Assembly: GCA_012840245.1 (NCBI GenBank)
Contig: DULR01000107.1
Location: forward strand, 1 to 52,827
Source: Clostridiaceae bacterium
GTDB taxonomy: Bacteria; Bacillota; Clostridia; DSM-8532
Direction: 5' to 3'
DNA: 52,827 nucleotides
Made by a program: the position numbers and the translations under genes. Numbering within the stretch: the stretch's first letter is position 1; every line of letters starts with the position of its first letter. The notes under the pieces are model-generated. The model saw only the letters and a list, made by a program, of their open reading frames with translations. It was not told the DNA's origin and made no database searches. Positions 40,793 to 49,946 of this stretch are shown here, piece after piece.

Positions 40793-42442
40793 CTAATTAT
40801 TTAGTGCCTTTAATACTCTTGCCTCGAGATCTTCTATCAGGAATGGTTTGGTTATATAATCTATCGTGCCGCAATTTTTCATTTTTTCAATGCATTCTTT
40901 TTCTTTCCTTCCTGATAACACGATGATCCTGGTGGGATGCTCCCCGACCTTCTCTCTGATCTGTTTGCAAACCTCCAGCCCGTCCATATCAGGCAATACC
41001 AGGTCCAGCAGGATCACATCGGGACGGATCTTCCCTACGATGGATACTGCGCTTTTTCCGTCTTCAGCCGTGACGACATTGTACCCGATATTTGTGAATT
41101 TGTCTTTCAAAAGCTTCAGAATCGTGTTTTCATCATCGACTATGAGCAAAGTTTTGCTCCGGTTCTGAAAACCCATTTCCTCCTCATAGATCATAACTTT
41201 GTTTCTGCCGCTTTTTTTCGCCTGATACATCGCTTTGTCAGCATCGATCACCAGTTGCTCAACACTTTTTTCTTTACCTGTTATCTGCTTTATGCCCGCA
41301 CTGAACGTGACATATAATTCTTTACCGTTGATGGAGACAGGCTTGTTCACGAATTCCTTTCGCAGCCTTTCAATGATCTCATATGCTTTGTTGCAGTCAG
41401 TACCCGGGAAGATTATTATGAACTCATCTCCTCCATATCTGTAAATACTGTCGCTTTTTCTGATATTTCTCCCTATGAAAGCTGCAAGCTCCTTCAGGAC
41501 AAGATCTCCGGCATAATGCCCGAACTGGTCGTTGATCTCCTTGTAATGATCCATATCCAGAAGAGCGATCGAAAATATGGTTCCGCTCCGCCTGTATCTT
41601 TCGGTTTCCTCCGATATCCTAAGATTGAAATAATATCTTGAATACGCCCCTGTGAGGCAGTCTTTCAGAAGCTTTTCCTTATAATATTTCGATCTTCTCA
41701 TGATCATTTCTACTCTGGCTATGGCTTCACCGATGGCAAACGGTTTTGTTATATAATCATCAGCCCCTGCCTTTATGCCTTGTATCCTGTCTGCGACATC
41801 GCTTTTGCTGCTGAGTATGATGATGTAGATATCAGCATATTCCGGTTTTGATCTGATTTTCTCCAGGATCTCATAACCGTTCATTTCAGGCATCATGATG
41901 TCCAGAATGATTATGTTGGGCTTTATGGCGGCAATGTTTTCCATAGCCGCGACAGAATCGTCACAAATATATACTTTATAGCCTTCCAGGGTAAAGGCGT
42001 TTTCCAGAAGCTTCAATACTGCTGTATCATCATCTATGATCAATATTTTACCTCTCACCTGAGTATTTACATAATCCGCACATTCAGCCATATCATCCGA
42101 TACGCTTTCTTTTTCTTCAAAGCTGTAAGCCAGCTTTTCGATTTCCTCCAGCACGGCAAATATATCACTGACCGCAGAGCTGTCCAATCCGTCGTCTCCT
42201 GTCCGGTCAAGTTCCTCTTCCCACTTGTCGCCGATCCCGTAAATACTGCCGAGTCCCAGAGTCGAAGCAGTGCCTTTGATGGAATGGAAAAACCTTCTCA
42301 GCTCTCCGGTCTCCGCTTTGCCAAGCAACCCGTTTTGGCTCAACAGAGATTTCATTTTTCTGACTTTTTCTCTAAGCTCAGTGAAGAAAACTTTCTGTGC
42401 CGCTGTCATTAATCTTTCAGTTTGCTTATCATCTATCGTCAA
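40793..42442 (-). CDS. Hpt-REC-GGDEF-REC signalling protein (diguanylate cyclase)
   Basis: A 549-residue cytoplasmic response protein. Residues about 15-110 form an Hpt domain with phospho-accepting His53 (FFHSIKGTAST). REC 1 (about 132-250) has DDD and ILDIMMPEMNG; the GGDEF domain (about 260-425) has an intact YGGDEF, and five residues upstream RKSD, the inhibitory c-di-GMP site; REC 2 (about 433-549) has LLDLVLPDMDG. It is thus an active-looking diguanylate cyclase with two receiver inputs and its own phosphotransfer domain. TTG start with AGGAGA upstream. It is the last gene of the signalling cluster, so it is the likely output of the phosphorelay. Confidence 0.92.
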   Translation of the reverse strand: MTIDDKQTERLMTAAQKVFFTELREKVRKMKSLLSQNGLLGKAETGELRRFFHSIKGTASTLGLGSIYGIGDKWEEELDRTGDDGLDSSAVSDIFAVLEEIEKLAYSFEEKESVSDDMAECADYVNTQVRGKILIIDDDTAVLKLLENAFTLEGYKVYICDDSVAAMENIAAIKPNIIILDIMMPEMNGYEILEKIRSKPEYADIYIIILSSKSDVADRIQGIKAGADDYITKPFAIGEAIARVEMIMRRSKYYKEKLLKDCLTGAYSRYYFNLRISEETERYRRSGTIFSIALLDMDHYKEINDQFGHYAGDLVLKELAAFIGRNIRKSDSIYRYGGDEFIIIFPGTDCNKAYEIIERLRKEFVNKPVSINGKELYVTFSAGIKQITGKEKSVEQLVIDADKAMYQAKKSGRNKVMIYEEEMGFQNRSKTLLIVDDENTILKLLKDKFTNIGYNVVTAEDGKSAVSIVGKIRPDVILLDLVLPDMDGLEVCKQIREKVGEHPTRIIVLSGRKEKECIEKMKNCGTIDYITKPFLIEDLEARVLKALNN

Positions 42443-42443
42443 G

Positions 42444-42563
42444 TTATGATCTCCTCTCTAATGTTATGATCAGCGTGTACCCTGATCGTTCAACATGTCT
42501 GGCATCTATTCCCTTCCTTTTTAAAATATCCAGAATATCGTCAGTAATGCTTTCATCATACAT
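42444..42563 (-). CDS. Small unannotated ORF or frameshifted tail of the histidine kinase
   Basis: From the ATG at 42563 a 39-residue frame (MYDESITDDILDILKRKGID..., ending RSGYTLIITLERRS) runs to a stop one base before the TTG of the next gene. The frame stays open upstream to about 42650 without a canonical start, reading plausible protein sequence (IIEKDEGSKENDIKDIF). It overlaps the end of the histidine kinase in the -1 frame. It could be a small coupled gene with a weak site, or a C-terminal extension of the kinase made by a -1 shift at G GGA AAA (42626-42632), or the result of a frameshift mutation or sequencing error. No family recognised. Confidence 0.4.
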   Translation of the reverse strand: MYDESITDDILDILKRKGIDARHVERSGYTLIITLERRS

Positions 42564-42607
42564 AAAAATATCTTTTATATCATTTTCCTTCGATCCTTCA
42601 TCTTTTT

Positions 42608-44425
42608 CTATGATCCGCTTTCGTCTTTTCCCCTTGAATATGAGTCATCTTCGGTCTCTCCGGCCATGCTGCCTTCTGAACATGGAAGGATGAAGTAGAA
42701 GGAGCTTCCTTTCCCGTATACCGAATCGACTCCGATCTGCCCGCCGTGCGCCCTGATGATCTCCTTGCTTATCGCAAGTCCAAGACCTGTTCCGCCTATG
42801 TTCCTGCGGTCGTCACTGTCAATGCGATAAAACCTGTTGAATAGCTTGTCCATCGCATTCTCAGGGATACCCAATCCCTGGTCTTTTACGGTCACCATTA
42901 TCCTTCCTCTGTCTCCGGTAAGGTCAATATGTATTTCTCCGCCTTCCGGTGAATATTTGACAGCGTTTGACAGTATATTTGCCATCACCTGAAGTATTTT
43001 ATCCCTGTCACAAAAGATCAGGGGTGATGAATCCATTTCCTTCTTATATATGATGCGGTATTTATTGTCTTCGCCATCGAACAGCCTTATTGCATCTTTG
43101 ATAATATCGTCAACAGAATTCAGCTTTTTGTTGAAGATCTGTCTGCCGCTTTCCATTCTCTGCATGTCGAGAAAATCGTTTATAAGGTTTGTGAGTCTTC
43201 TTGCTTCGGTATTGATCGTTCTTATATATTCCATACTTCGTTCTTCAGACAACTTGCGTGTCAAGAGCAGTTCTGAAAAACCCAGAACGCTGCTCATGGG
43301 GGTCTTAAGTTCATGGCTGACAGTGTTGATGAGATCCATTTTCAGCTTTTCGACTTCTTTTTGATGGGAAACATCCCTGAAGACGAACACTCTTCCGAAA
43401 TTATGATTTTTATAGCTGATACAGGGGTTTGAATACAGGTTGAGAAATCGCCTGACGGGTTTTGTCTGCTCCAGATCTGCGCAAAACCTGCTTTCTTTAT
43501 CTTTGGTAAGCTCTATCAACTTATCGACTGTTTCATTGCCATTTTCTATTCCGGTCATCATTTTCTGAAAAAACGTTTTGGTGTCGTATCCCATATTGCT
43601 GATATAGAATTTTCTGTTCAATCCGTCGCTTATGTCCAAATAGCTGAAAAGATCCCTCCATGCTTCGTTTATAAAAGAGATATTCCCTTCCGTATCAACC
43701 ATTATAATGCCTGCTCCGAAAGAGTCAATAATAGCCTGCAGAATTTCTTTCTGCTGCTGGATCCTCTCATTGTCATCTTCCAGCTGTGAGTTGAGCCCTT
43801 TAATAACGGTATTTTGCTCTTCCAGTGAATATTGTTTTTCATGCAGCAGTCTGTTGGTCTCTTTCAGAAGGTCGTTTGATTCCACCAGACGTTTTTTGTT
43901 CCTGAAAAGGAGCAATGTAAAGAATCCTATGATAACTATCACACCCATAAGGATGACAAGCAAAGATATGAACAGGATCTTGTTTTTTTCTGCCAGCCGG
44001 ACTTTTTCAGTTATGTCGTATACAGTTGAGAAGAGAATCTTTTTATCGTCAGCAGCATGAGGGCACGAATACACTTCGACCGTTCTGATCTCCCCACTGG
44101 CAAGTCTGTGCCGGAATATGAAGTGTTCCCTCTGCTCTGCCACCGCAGCCTGCATTTCATTTATAACTTCATTTTCAGACAATATATTTATGTCACTGAT
44201 CTTCATGGACTTAAGCTGTTCTACCGAATACCCGTAATAATCCGACGCTGCTTTATTCGCATGCCTGATCTCACCCGTTTGCGGATCTATCAGCAGCATT
44301 ATCGACCCATGATTTTCAAACAGTTTGTAAAAATCTATATCTTTATCTGTAATCGCATATGCCGACGCCAAACCTGACAAAAATGTCATAATCAAAATCA
44401 GCAGAACGATTGCCTTTCTCATCAT
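42608..44425 (-). CDS. Membrane sensor histidine kinase with external and internal PAS domains
   Basis: A 605-residue sensor kinase. A signal-type first helix (residues 3-24), an extracytoplasmic PAS domain (about 30-140, HANKAASDYYGYSVEQLKSM), a second membrane helix (about 148-172), a long coiled coil (about 175-235, rich in Leu, Glu and Asn), a cytoplasmic PAS (about 230-360), HisKA with the phosphorylated His in NTVSHELKTPMSSVLGFSELL (about 375), and HATPase_c with DQGLGIPENAMDKLFNRFYR and GGTGLGLAISKEII. It should sense a ligand outside or in the membrane and phosphorylate the nearby single-domain receivers. It ends with an acidic tail (AGETEDDSYSRGKDESGS). GGGGGG is upstream of the ATG. 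See the small frame at 42444-42563 for a possible longer C terminus. Confidence 0.93.
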   Translation of the reverse strand: MMRKAIVLLILIMTFLSGLASAYAITDKDIDFYKLFENHGSIMLLIDPQTGEIRHANKAASDYYGYSVEQLKSMKISDINILSENEVINEMQAAVAEQREHFIFRHRLASGEIRTVEVYSCPHAADDKKILFSTVYDITEKVRLAEKNKILFISLLVILMGVIVIIGFFTLLLFRNKKRLVESNDLLKETNRLLHEKQYSLEEQNTVIKGLNSQLEDDNERIQQQKEILQAIIDSFGAGIIMVDTEGNISFINEAWRDLFSYLDISDGLNRKFYISNMGYDTKTFFQKMMTGIENGNETVDKLIELTKDKESRFCADLEQTKPVRRFLNLYSNPCISYKNHNFGRVFVFRDVSHQKEVEKLKMDLINTVSHELKTPMSSVLGFSELLLTRKLSEERSMEYIRTINTEARRLTNLINDFLDMQRMESGRQIFNKKLNSVDDIIKDAIRLFDGEDNKYRIIYKKEMDSSPLIFCDRDKILQVMANILSNAVKYSPEGGEIHIDLTGDRGRIMVTVKDQGLGIPENAMDKLFNRFYRIDSDDRRNIGGTGLGLAISKEIIRAHGGQIGVDSVYGKGSSFYFILPCSEGSMAGETEDDSYSRGKDESGS

Positions 44426-44466
44426 GTCCCCCCAATATACTCAGTAACCTGTCTGTAAAGCCTGCT

Positions 44467-44835
44467 TCAGGTCTTTTTCATGATTTCTTCAACCCTAGAC
44501 AGAAGTTCTACCGGGCTGAACGGTTTGGCCAGGTAATGGTCGGCCAATGCCTCCCAGGCTGCTTCTTTTTCGCTTTGCTGACCTTTGGCTGTCAAAATCA
44601 GTACCTTGATATCCTGTAAATCAGGATCGGATTTTATGTACCTGCATACTTCATAGCCCGTCATTCCGGGCATCATGACATCCAGTATCACCAGATCAGG
44701 CCTTTCGCGTTCCACTGTTTCCAATGCCTGGATCCCGTTATCAGCTTCCAGTATATCGTAATCTCCTATTTCCAGTGTTCCGGCTATGAGAAGCCTCAGT
44801 GCTTTTTCATCATCAGCTATCAGGATCTTGCTCAT
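44467..44835 (-). CDS. Single-domain response regulator (CheY-like)
   Basis: A 122-residue receiver with no output domain. DDE (about 8-10), LVILDVMMPGMTG with phospho-Asp near residue 54, Thr in LILTAKG (about 83) and Lys in YLAKPFSPVELL (about 104) are all present, so it should accept phosphate. It lies between the membrane kinase gene (42 bases downstream) and a second receiver (100 bases upstream). It may relay phosphate from the membrane kinase to the Hpt domain of the cyclase at 40793-42442, or bind a motor or other target as CheY does. Confidence 0.92.
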   Translation of the reverse strand: MSKILIADDEKALRLLIAGTLEIGDYDILEADNGIQALETVERERPDLVILDVMMPGMTGYEVCRYIKSDPDLQDIKVLILTAKGQQSEKEAAWEALADHYLAKPFSPVELLSRVEEIMKKT

Positions 44836-44934
44836 CCAATATTCCTCCGATCATTATCACTTCGATACATCGATTTTATGCTACATTTTCCGGTTCAGGC
44901 GCATCTTATTCAGCAATGTTTTCATACAACCGAA

Positions 44935-45336
44935 TCACCGTATCAGGTTCAGCTTTTTCATTACCTCGGCCAGCTTGTCCATATTGAGAGGTTTTGCGGC
45001 GTAAGCTTCGCATCCTGTCTCAAAAGCATTCATTACACTGTCTTTGTCATTCAAAGCCGTAGTCATGATTATTTTTGCCCGTTTATCTTCTTTCAGTCCT
45101 TTCTGGGTCTCGATATCCCTGATGGCTTTCAACGTTTTGATACCATCCAGTTCGGGCATCATTATATCCAGACAAATCAAATCATATGGCCGTCCTTCAT
45201 CCCAGGCCATCATGAAGGCCTCCAAAGCCTCAATACCATCAATGGTTATATCGCATTCTCCATAGTTCGAAAGAAATTTGGAAATAACCTTTCTGCTCGC
45301 CAGATCATCCTCCGCTATGAGTATCCTCACCATCAA
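44935..45336 (-). CDS. Single-domain response regulator (CheY-like)
   Basis: A 133-residue receiver. EDD (about 9-11), LICLDIMMPELDG with phospho-Asp near residue 58, Thr/Ala in IIMTTALND (about 92) and Lys in YAAKPLNMDKL (about 115). No output domain. Its start overlaps the end of the hybrid kinase gene by about 30 bases, so translation is coupled and the kinase is its likely partner. MM start: either Met may be used. Confidence 0.92.
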   Translation of the reverse strand: MMVRILIAEDDLASRKVISKFLSNYGECDITIDGIEALEAFMMAWDEGRPYDLICLDIMMPELDGIKTLKAIRDIETQKGLKEDKRAKIIMTTALNDKDSVMNAFETGCEAYAAKPLNMDKLAEVMKKLNLIR

Positions 45337-48300
45337 TTCTCCCTTCGCTGTTTATTTTCATCTGGTCTATACCATCCATATATTCCAGAAATTCTTTCCG
45401 TGCCTTGCTGAAGCTGATGAAGGACCCGTCTGTATCACCTCTTCTTGCCGCAAGCAGGGCTTTGAATATTGAACTTTTTAACTGGGTAATGCCTGATTCG
45501 GCTGCCAGTTTTTTTATCTTGAGCGTATATTTCTCTATTTCGGCCTGATTCAGTTTCTCATACCAATATTCCAGCTTATCCATGTTTTCTTTGATTTCCA
45601 CCAATACTGGCCCGGCTCTGTTTGCATATTCAATAATGAAGCTGTCGGTATCATTTTTCTCTGATGTATTGATCCCATCACCTTCCGGAACAACCGATCG
45701 GTATTCCCTGATCACCGGTTTTTCAACTGCCTCTTTGATGATGTCAAGTAAAGCATCCATTCTGATAGGCTTAGATATATACGCATCCATACCAAGGGAA
45801 AGAAATTTTTCTTTATCACCCTTAAGAGCATACGCAGTAACGGCGATAATAGGGATATGTTTGCTGGTACCTGCTTCCGCTTCCCTTATTCTCCGGGTCG
45901 TTTCGATGCCATCCATCTCAGGCATCTGAATATCCATCAGTACAACATCTATTTGCCTGCTGTTTAAAACCTCAAGAGCTTCCTTTCCGTTATCTGCTAT
46001 GGTAATGTTATGTCCGGCTTCTCTGATCATGCGGGCAATGACTGTCTGATTGACTTTATCATCCTCAGCCAGCAGGATCTCCAGAGATCCCCGGGTATCA
46101 TTGACCGGAAGTGTATCACCGAATATATCTTCAGTTAAATGACCAACTCCAAGCTTTACGGTGAAATAAAAAGAGCTTCCTTTTCCTTTTACACTTTCTG
46201 CCCATATAGATCCTCCCATTTTTTCAACCAGCTGCTTTGATATGGACAGTCCCAGACCTGTTCCTCCATGTTTCCTTGTCTGGGAACTGTCGATCTGGGT
46301 AAACGATATGAAAAGCTTCTTCATATCTTCATCAGTGATCCCGATGCCTGTATCAGATACCTTAAACCCAATTATTACATTATAATCATCACCGGAAACC
46401 ATGTTTGCCTCAAGCTTTACCTCTCCCGAATCGGTAAATTTGATGGCATTGCTCAGTAGATTGTTGATCACTTGTTTCAGCCTGTTAGGATCACCGCTCA
46501 ATGTTTGCGGTATCCTGTCGTCAACCTTGTATCTGAATTCCAGACCTTTTTCTCTGGCTTTCAGAATATGAGGTTTGACTGCCTGTCCGACCAGTTCAGC
46601 CACGCTGAAATTTATGTTTTCAATGGACAGCTTGCCGGCTTCTATCTTTGCGATATCCAGTATGTCGTTTATCAGGTTCAGCAAGGCAAGCGCGCATTCT
46701 TTGGCTGTCGACAGATTATCCTTCTGCTCTTCTGTCAGATCAGTGAGCAGGGTCAGGTCTATCATGCCTGTAATACCGTTCAGCGGAGTACGTATCTCAT
46801 GACTCATATTTGCAAGGAATTCACTTTTGGCACGGTTGGCCGCTTCAGCTTTTTCCTTTGCCCTTTTCAGCTCTTCATTGATCCTCTTTCTTTCGGTGGT
46901 ATCACGGAGGATGGCCATAAGCACTTTGCTGTTGCCTATTTCAGTAGCCTGCATGCTTACTTCGGCAGCAAATGTACTGCCATCGTTCCTGTATGCCGTA
47001 GCCTCATAATATATGCCCCCTGCATCTGTATTATATGACGGCGTTCCGATCGGCAGGTTCGGATCGGGATTTATCAGATAAAAGATCGATCTTCCCAAAA
47101 TGTCTTCTTTCCTGTAGCCAAATGCATGAATGGCGGCATCATTTGCTTCTATGACAAAACCGTCGATATCTGCAAACAAAATTATGTCGTTGGCTTTCCT
47201 GGATAAAAGCTGATACCGGCTCAGTCCCTCTTCTGCGATCTTCCTTTCGGTTATATCGAAGCATGCCCCGATAAATCCCGAGAATTGATTTTCCAGATCA
47301 TAAAACGGTCTTCCGATGCTGAGTATCCATCTGTATTGCCCGTTTTTATTCCTGAGCCTATACTCAGTTTCAAATGATCTTCTTTCTTCAAACGCGTCAT
47401 TAAAAACTTTCAGTATCATTTGAACATCTTCGGGATGGGCGCCTTCGATCCATCCGCTACCTTTCTCCTGCTCCAGTGTCCGGCCGGTAAAATCAAGCCA
47501 CATTTTATTGAAGTAATTGAATGTTCTGTCCGTATCAGCCCTCCAGATCAAAGCCGGAAAGTTCTCAAAAAGTGTCAGATAGTAATCCTTTGATTTGATG
47601 AGACTGTCTTCAAGCATCTTATGTCTGGTAATATCCCTGAAGACAGCTACCAGACCTGTGATATTCCCTTTGATGTCTCTAATGGGTGAGCTGCTTGCCG
47701 AGACAAAAAATTCATTTCCGTTTTTTGAAACCAGAACGGTAGATCGTCTCAGCCCATATTTCTCCCCTGTCTCTATAGTGGTCAGAAACGGGCTCTCCAT
47801 CGGGGCATTCGTGGTTTTGTCAATGATTTTGAAAACCGTATCTATGGATTTCCCTTTGGCTTCCCTGATGCTCCAGCCTGTCAGATCCTCAGCTACCCGG
47901 TTCATAAAAGTGATATTGCCCTCTATATCGGTGGTGATCACTCCGTCCCCTATGCTTGCAAGTGTGGTGACAAGCCGCTCCTTTTCTCTCCCGTGTTCAT
48001 TTTTTGCTGCCAGAAGTTTTTTGTATATGACTGCTTCAGACAGAAGACGCCTTATCAAATATATCAATATATCGATATCATATGAGGGGATCACCTCGAA
48101 ACAGACAAGATCTTCATTGTCAAAACATTTGACCTGCTCTTCTCCTTTTACGACCAATACAAAGGGTATTCCTGCATTCATTCTTACTGATGAAGTTATC
48201 CGGGATCTTACTTTTTCAGTAAGATCGACTTCGGTGCAATCAAGAATAATAGCATCACAATCATATGTAAAATCAGAAACCAAAAACTGTTCTGCATTTA

Positions 48301-48415
48301 CATATATATTCTGGCCCGTATATCCGGCAGCCCTGATAAATCCTGAAAGACGGCTCATATTTTCTTCTGTTTTCGTTGCGAACAATACCCTTATTTTCTT
48401 TTCCAACTCATACAC
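45305..48415 (-). CDS. Hybrid sensor histidine kinase (PAS x3, HisKA, HATPase, REC, Hpt-like)
   Basis: A 1036-residue soluble hybrid kinase. Residues about 5-135 look like a degenerate receiver (IRVLFATKTEENMSRLSGFI, CDAIILDCTEVDL) lacking the usual acid pair. Three PAS domains follow (about 145-265, 275-395, 400-525), the second with the FNYFNKMWLDFTGRT PAS core typical of bacterial sensors. HisKA: SEFLANMSHEIRTPLNGITG (about 540); HATPase_c: DTGIGITDEDMKKLF, GGTGLGLSISKQL; REC: LMDIQMPEMDGIETTRRIREAE with phospho-Asp near 840; a final helical bundle (about 925-1015) resembles Hpt but the phospho-His position reads YTLKIKKLAAESG. With CheB and CheD directly upstream and no CheA, it may be the kinase of this sensory system. 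Confidence 0.9.
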   Translation of the reverse strand: MYELEKKIRVLFATKTEENMSRLSGFIRAAGYTGQNIYVNAEQFLVSDFTYDCDAIILDCTEVDLTEKVRSRITSSVRMNAGIPFVLVVKGEEQVKCFDNEDLVCFEVIPSYDIDILIYLIRRLLSEAVIYKKLLAAKNEHGREKERLVTTLASIGDGVITTDIEGNITFMNRVAEDLTGWSIREAKGKSIDTVFKIIDKTTNAPMESPFLTTIETGEKYGLRRSTVLVSKNGNEFFVSASSSPIRDIKGNITGLVAVFRDITRHKMLEDSLIKSKDYYLTLFENFPALIWRADTDRTFNYFNKMWLDFTGRTLEQEKGSGWIEGAHPEDVQMILKVFNDAFEERRSFETEYRLRNKNGQYRWILSIGRPFYDLENQFSGFIGACFDITERKIAEEGLSRYQLLSRKANDIILFADIDGFVIEANDAAIHAFGYRKEDILGRSIFYLINPDPNLPIGTPSYNTDAGGIYYEATAYRNDGSTFAAEVSMQATEIGNSKVLMAILRDTTERKRINEELKRAKEKAEAANRAKSEFLANMSHEIRTPLNGITGMIDLTLLTDLTEEQKDNLSTAKECALALLNLINDILDIAKIEAGKLSIENINFSVAELVGQAVKPHILKAREKGLEFRYKVDDRIPQTLSGDPNRLKQVINNLLSNAIKFTDSGEVKLEANMVSGDDYNVIIGFKVSDTGIGITDEDMKKLFISFTQIDSSQTRKHGGTGLGLSISKQLVEKMGGSIWAESVKGKGSSFYFTVKLGVGHLTEDIFGDTLPVNDTRGSLEILLAEDDKVNQTVIARMIREAGHNITIADNGKEALEVLNSRQIDVVLMDIQMPEMDGIETTRRIREAEAGTSKHIPIIAVTAYALKGDKEKFLSLGMDAYISKPIRMDALLDIIKEAVEKPVIREYRSVVPEGDGINTSEKNDTDSFIIEYANRAGPVLVEIKENMDKLEYWYEKLNQAEIEKYTLKIKKLAAESGITQLKSSIFKALLAARRGDTDGSFISFSKARKEFLEYMDGIDQMKINSEGRIDGEDTHSGG

Positions 48416-48437
48416 TCCGGATATCTTTTTGTGCCGG

Positions 48438-48914
48438 TCAGATGATCATGGGTCGTGAGTCTATCCTTATTTTCCCCGATGAAACCTCCATCGTCAAAGT
48501 TCTGCTGCATGTGCCACCTGTTTCCGAATCATCATACGGCAGATCCAACTCTCTCAATTTTTGCCTGACGACCTCTACATTCCTTTGCCCTATCCTGAAC
48601 AAATCATCTTTTCTGATGGATACAGCCCCACCGATAACATTGATACTCAGGTCTGTTTTCAGACAATTATACTCTCTGCAGATCTTATTTATCAGGAAAG
48701 GCACTGCCGATTCTGCATAATAACAGGGCTTTGCTCTGTCCTCATTGGGCAGGACAGAGAAGGGCAATGCTATATGCACCATTCCGGCAACTTTCCTTGA
48801 CGGGCTGAAGACTGTGACTGCAACACAACTTCCCAGCGCAATAGTTTTTATAATGTCATCCTCTTTATCTGATATCGCATAATCTCCTATTCCTACGATT
48901 CTTTCCATATACAT
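48438..48914 (-). CDS. cheD: Chemoreceptor glutamine deamidase CheD
   Basis: A 158-residue CheD, which deamidates selected Gln to Glu in chemoreceptors and, in Bacillus-type systems, interacts with CheC. ALGSCVAVTVFSP (about 28-40) carries the catalytic Cys and GMVHIALP (about 46-53) the His; ETGGTCSRTLTMEVSSGKI near residue 135 is the conserved C-terminal strand motif. The first Met (48914) shares one base with the cheB stop codon; a second Met six bases on has better spacing from AGGAAGG. It belongs with the upstream cheB, cheR and receptor. Confidence 0.92.
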   Translation of the reverse strand: MYMERIVGIGDYAISDKEDDIIKTIALGSCVAVTVFSPSRKVAGMVHIALPFSVLPNEDRAKPCYYAESAVPFLINKICREYNCLKTDLSINVIGGAVSIRKDDLFRIGQRNVEVVRQKLRELDLPYDDSETGGTCSRTLTMEVSSGKIRIDSRPMII

Positions 48915-49939
48915 TACCTTCCTGTGAGTATCGAACAGATCAACTTCGGTATATCATCCAGAGACGCCTGTCTTTCAACAGCGCCAACATCATATGCAAC
49001 CTTGGGCATTCCATATACGACCGATGATTTCTCATCCTGCCCTATGGTTCTGGCACCCTTCCTTCTCATGGTCAACAGGCCTTTTGCCCCGTCATAGCCC
49101 ATCCCTGTAAGGATCACGCCAACAGCATGATTGCCCGCTTCCCTTGCAACCGATTCGAACAGCACATCCACCGATGGGCAATGTCCGTTGACTTTATCTC
49201 CCTGGAAACATTCGACCTTGTACCTGTCTCCTGCCTTTTTGATCTTCATATGGTTATCACCGGGAGCCAGCAGTACTTTTCCGTTTTCAACGAAATCGCC
49301 TGTTTTTGCTTCTTTTACTTCAAACTCTGTTGAGTAATCCAGCCTGTCGGCAAACATTTTTGAGAAACCCGGCGGTATATGCTGCACGATAACGATCCCC
49401 GGAACACTTGGCGACAGCGAGCTCAGGATTCTGAATATGGCTTCCGTCCCTCCGGTCGATGCACCGATGGCTATTATTCTCCTGTCGGTTTCTATTTTGG
49501 TTACTTCTGCGACCCTATGTAAATCCGCTGTCATTTTCCGGCGGGATACATTGGCAACAGAAGCTGTTTTGATCTTTATTATCATTTCGTTGATAAAAGT
49601 TTCCATATTTCCGGCTGATCTTACATCAGGCTTTGCCACAAAATCAACTGCTCCTGCATTCATGGCGCTGAACACGGCATCGCTTACCGCGCTTACTACA
49701 ATAACAGGCAAAGGATACTGGGGCATCAGCCTTCTCACAAACTCTATTCCGTTCATTTTCGGCATATTGATATCGCATGTCACTACATCGGGTTCATGTT
49801 TGATTATTTTGTCCCTGGCTTCAAATGGATCTTTGGCTGTTGCAACGACTTCGATATCTTTATCCAATGAAATTCCTCTTGACAGCAACTCTCTGAATAC
49901 GATGCTGTCATCGATGACCAGAACTCTGATTTTTCCCAT
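48914..49939 (-). CDS. cheB: Chemotaxis methylesterase CheB
   Basis: A 341-residue CheB. N-terminal receiver (about 1-120): VLVIDDSIVFRELL, VTCDINMPKMNG with phospho-Asp near residue 56. Linker about 125-155. C-terminal methylesterase (about 158-341): IGASTGGTEAIFRIL (catalytic Ser), VQHIPPGFSKMFADRLD (His), GVILTGMGYDGAKGLL (Asp). It removes methyl groups from receptor Glu residues when phosphorylated. ATG at 49939 is chosen from the receiver start (GKIRVLVIDDS); an upstream TTG reading overlaps cheR. Lies between cheR and cheD. Confidence 0.94.
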   Translation of the reverse strand: MGKIRVLVIDDSIVFRELLSRGISLDKDIEVVATAKDPFEARDKIIKHEPDVVTCDINMPKMNGIEFVRRLMPQYPLPVIVVSAVSDAVFSAMNAGAVDFVAKPDVRSAGNMETFINEMIIKIKTASVANVSRRKMTADLHRVAEVTKIETDRRIIAIGASTGGTEAIFRILSSLSPSVPGIVIVQHIPPGFSKMFADRLDYSTEFEVKEAKTGDFVENGKVLLAPGDNHMKIKKAGDRYKVECFQGDKVNGHCPSVDVLFESVAREAGNHAVGVILTGMGYDGAKGLLTMRRKGARTIGQDEKSSVVYGMPKVAYDVGAVERQASLDDIPKLICSILTGR

Positions 49940-49946
49940 ATCCCTG

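Noticed and set aside
46472..47038. 188-codon plus-strand frame
   Set aside because: Antisense to the PAS/HisKA part of the hybrid kinase; Cys- and Phe-rich shadow.
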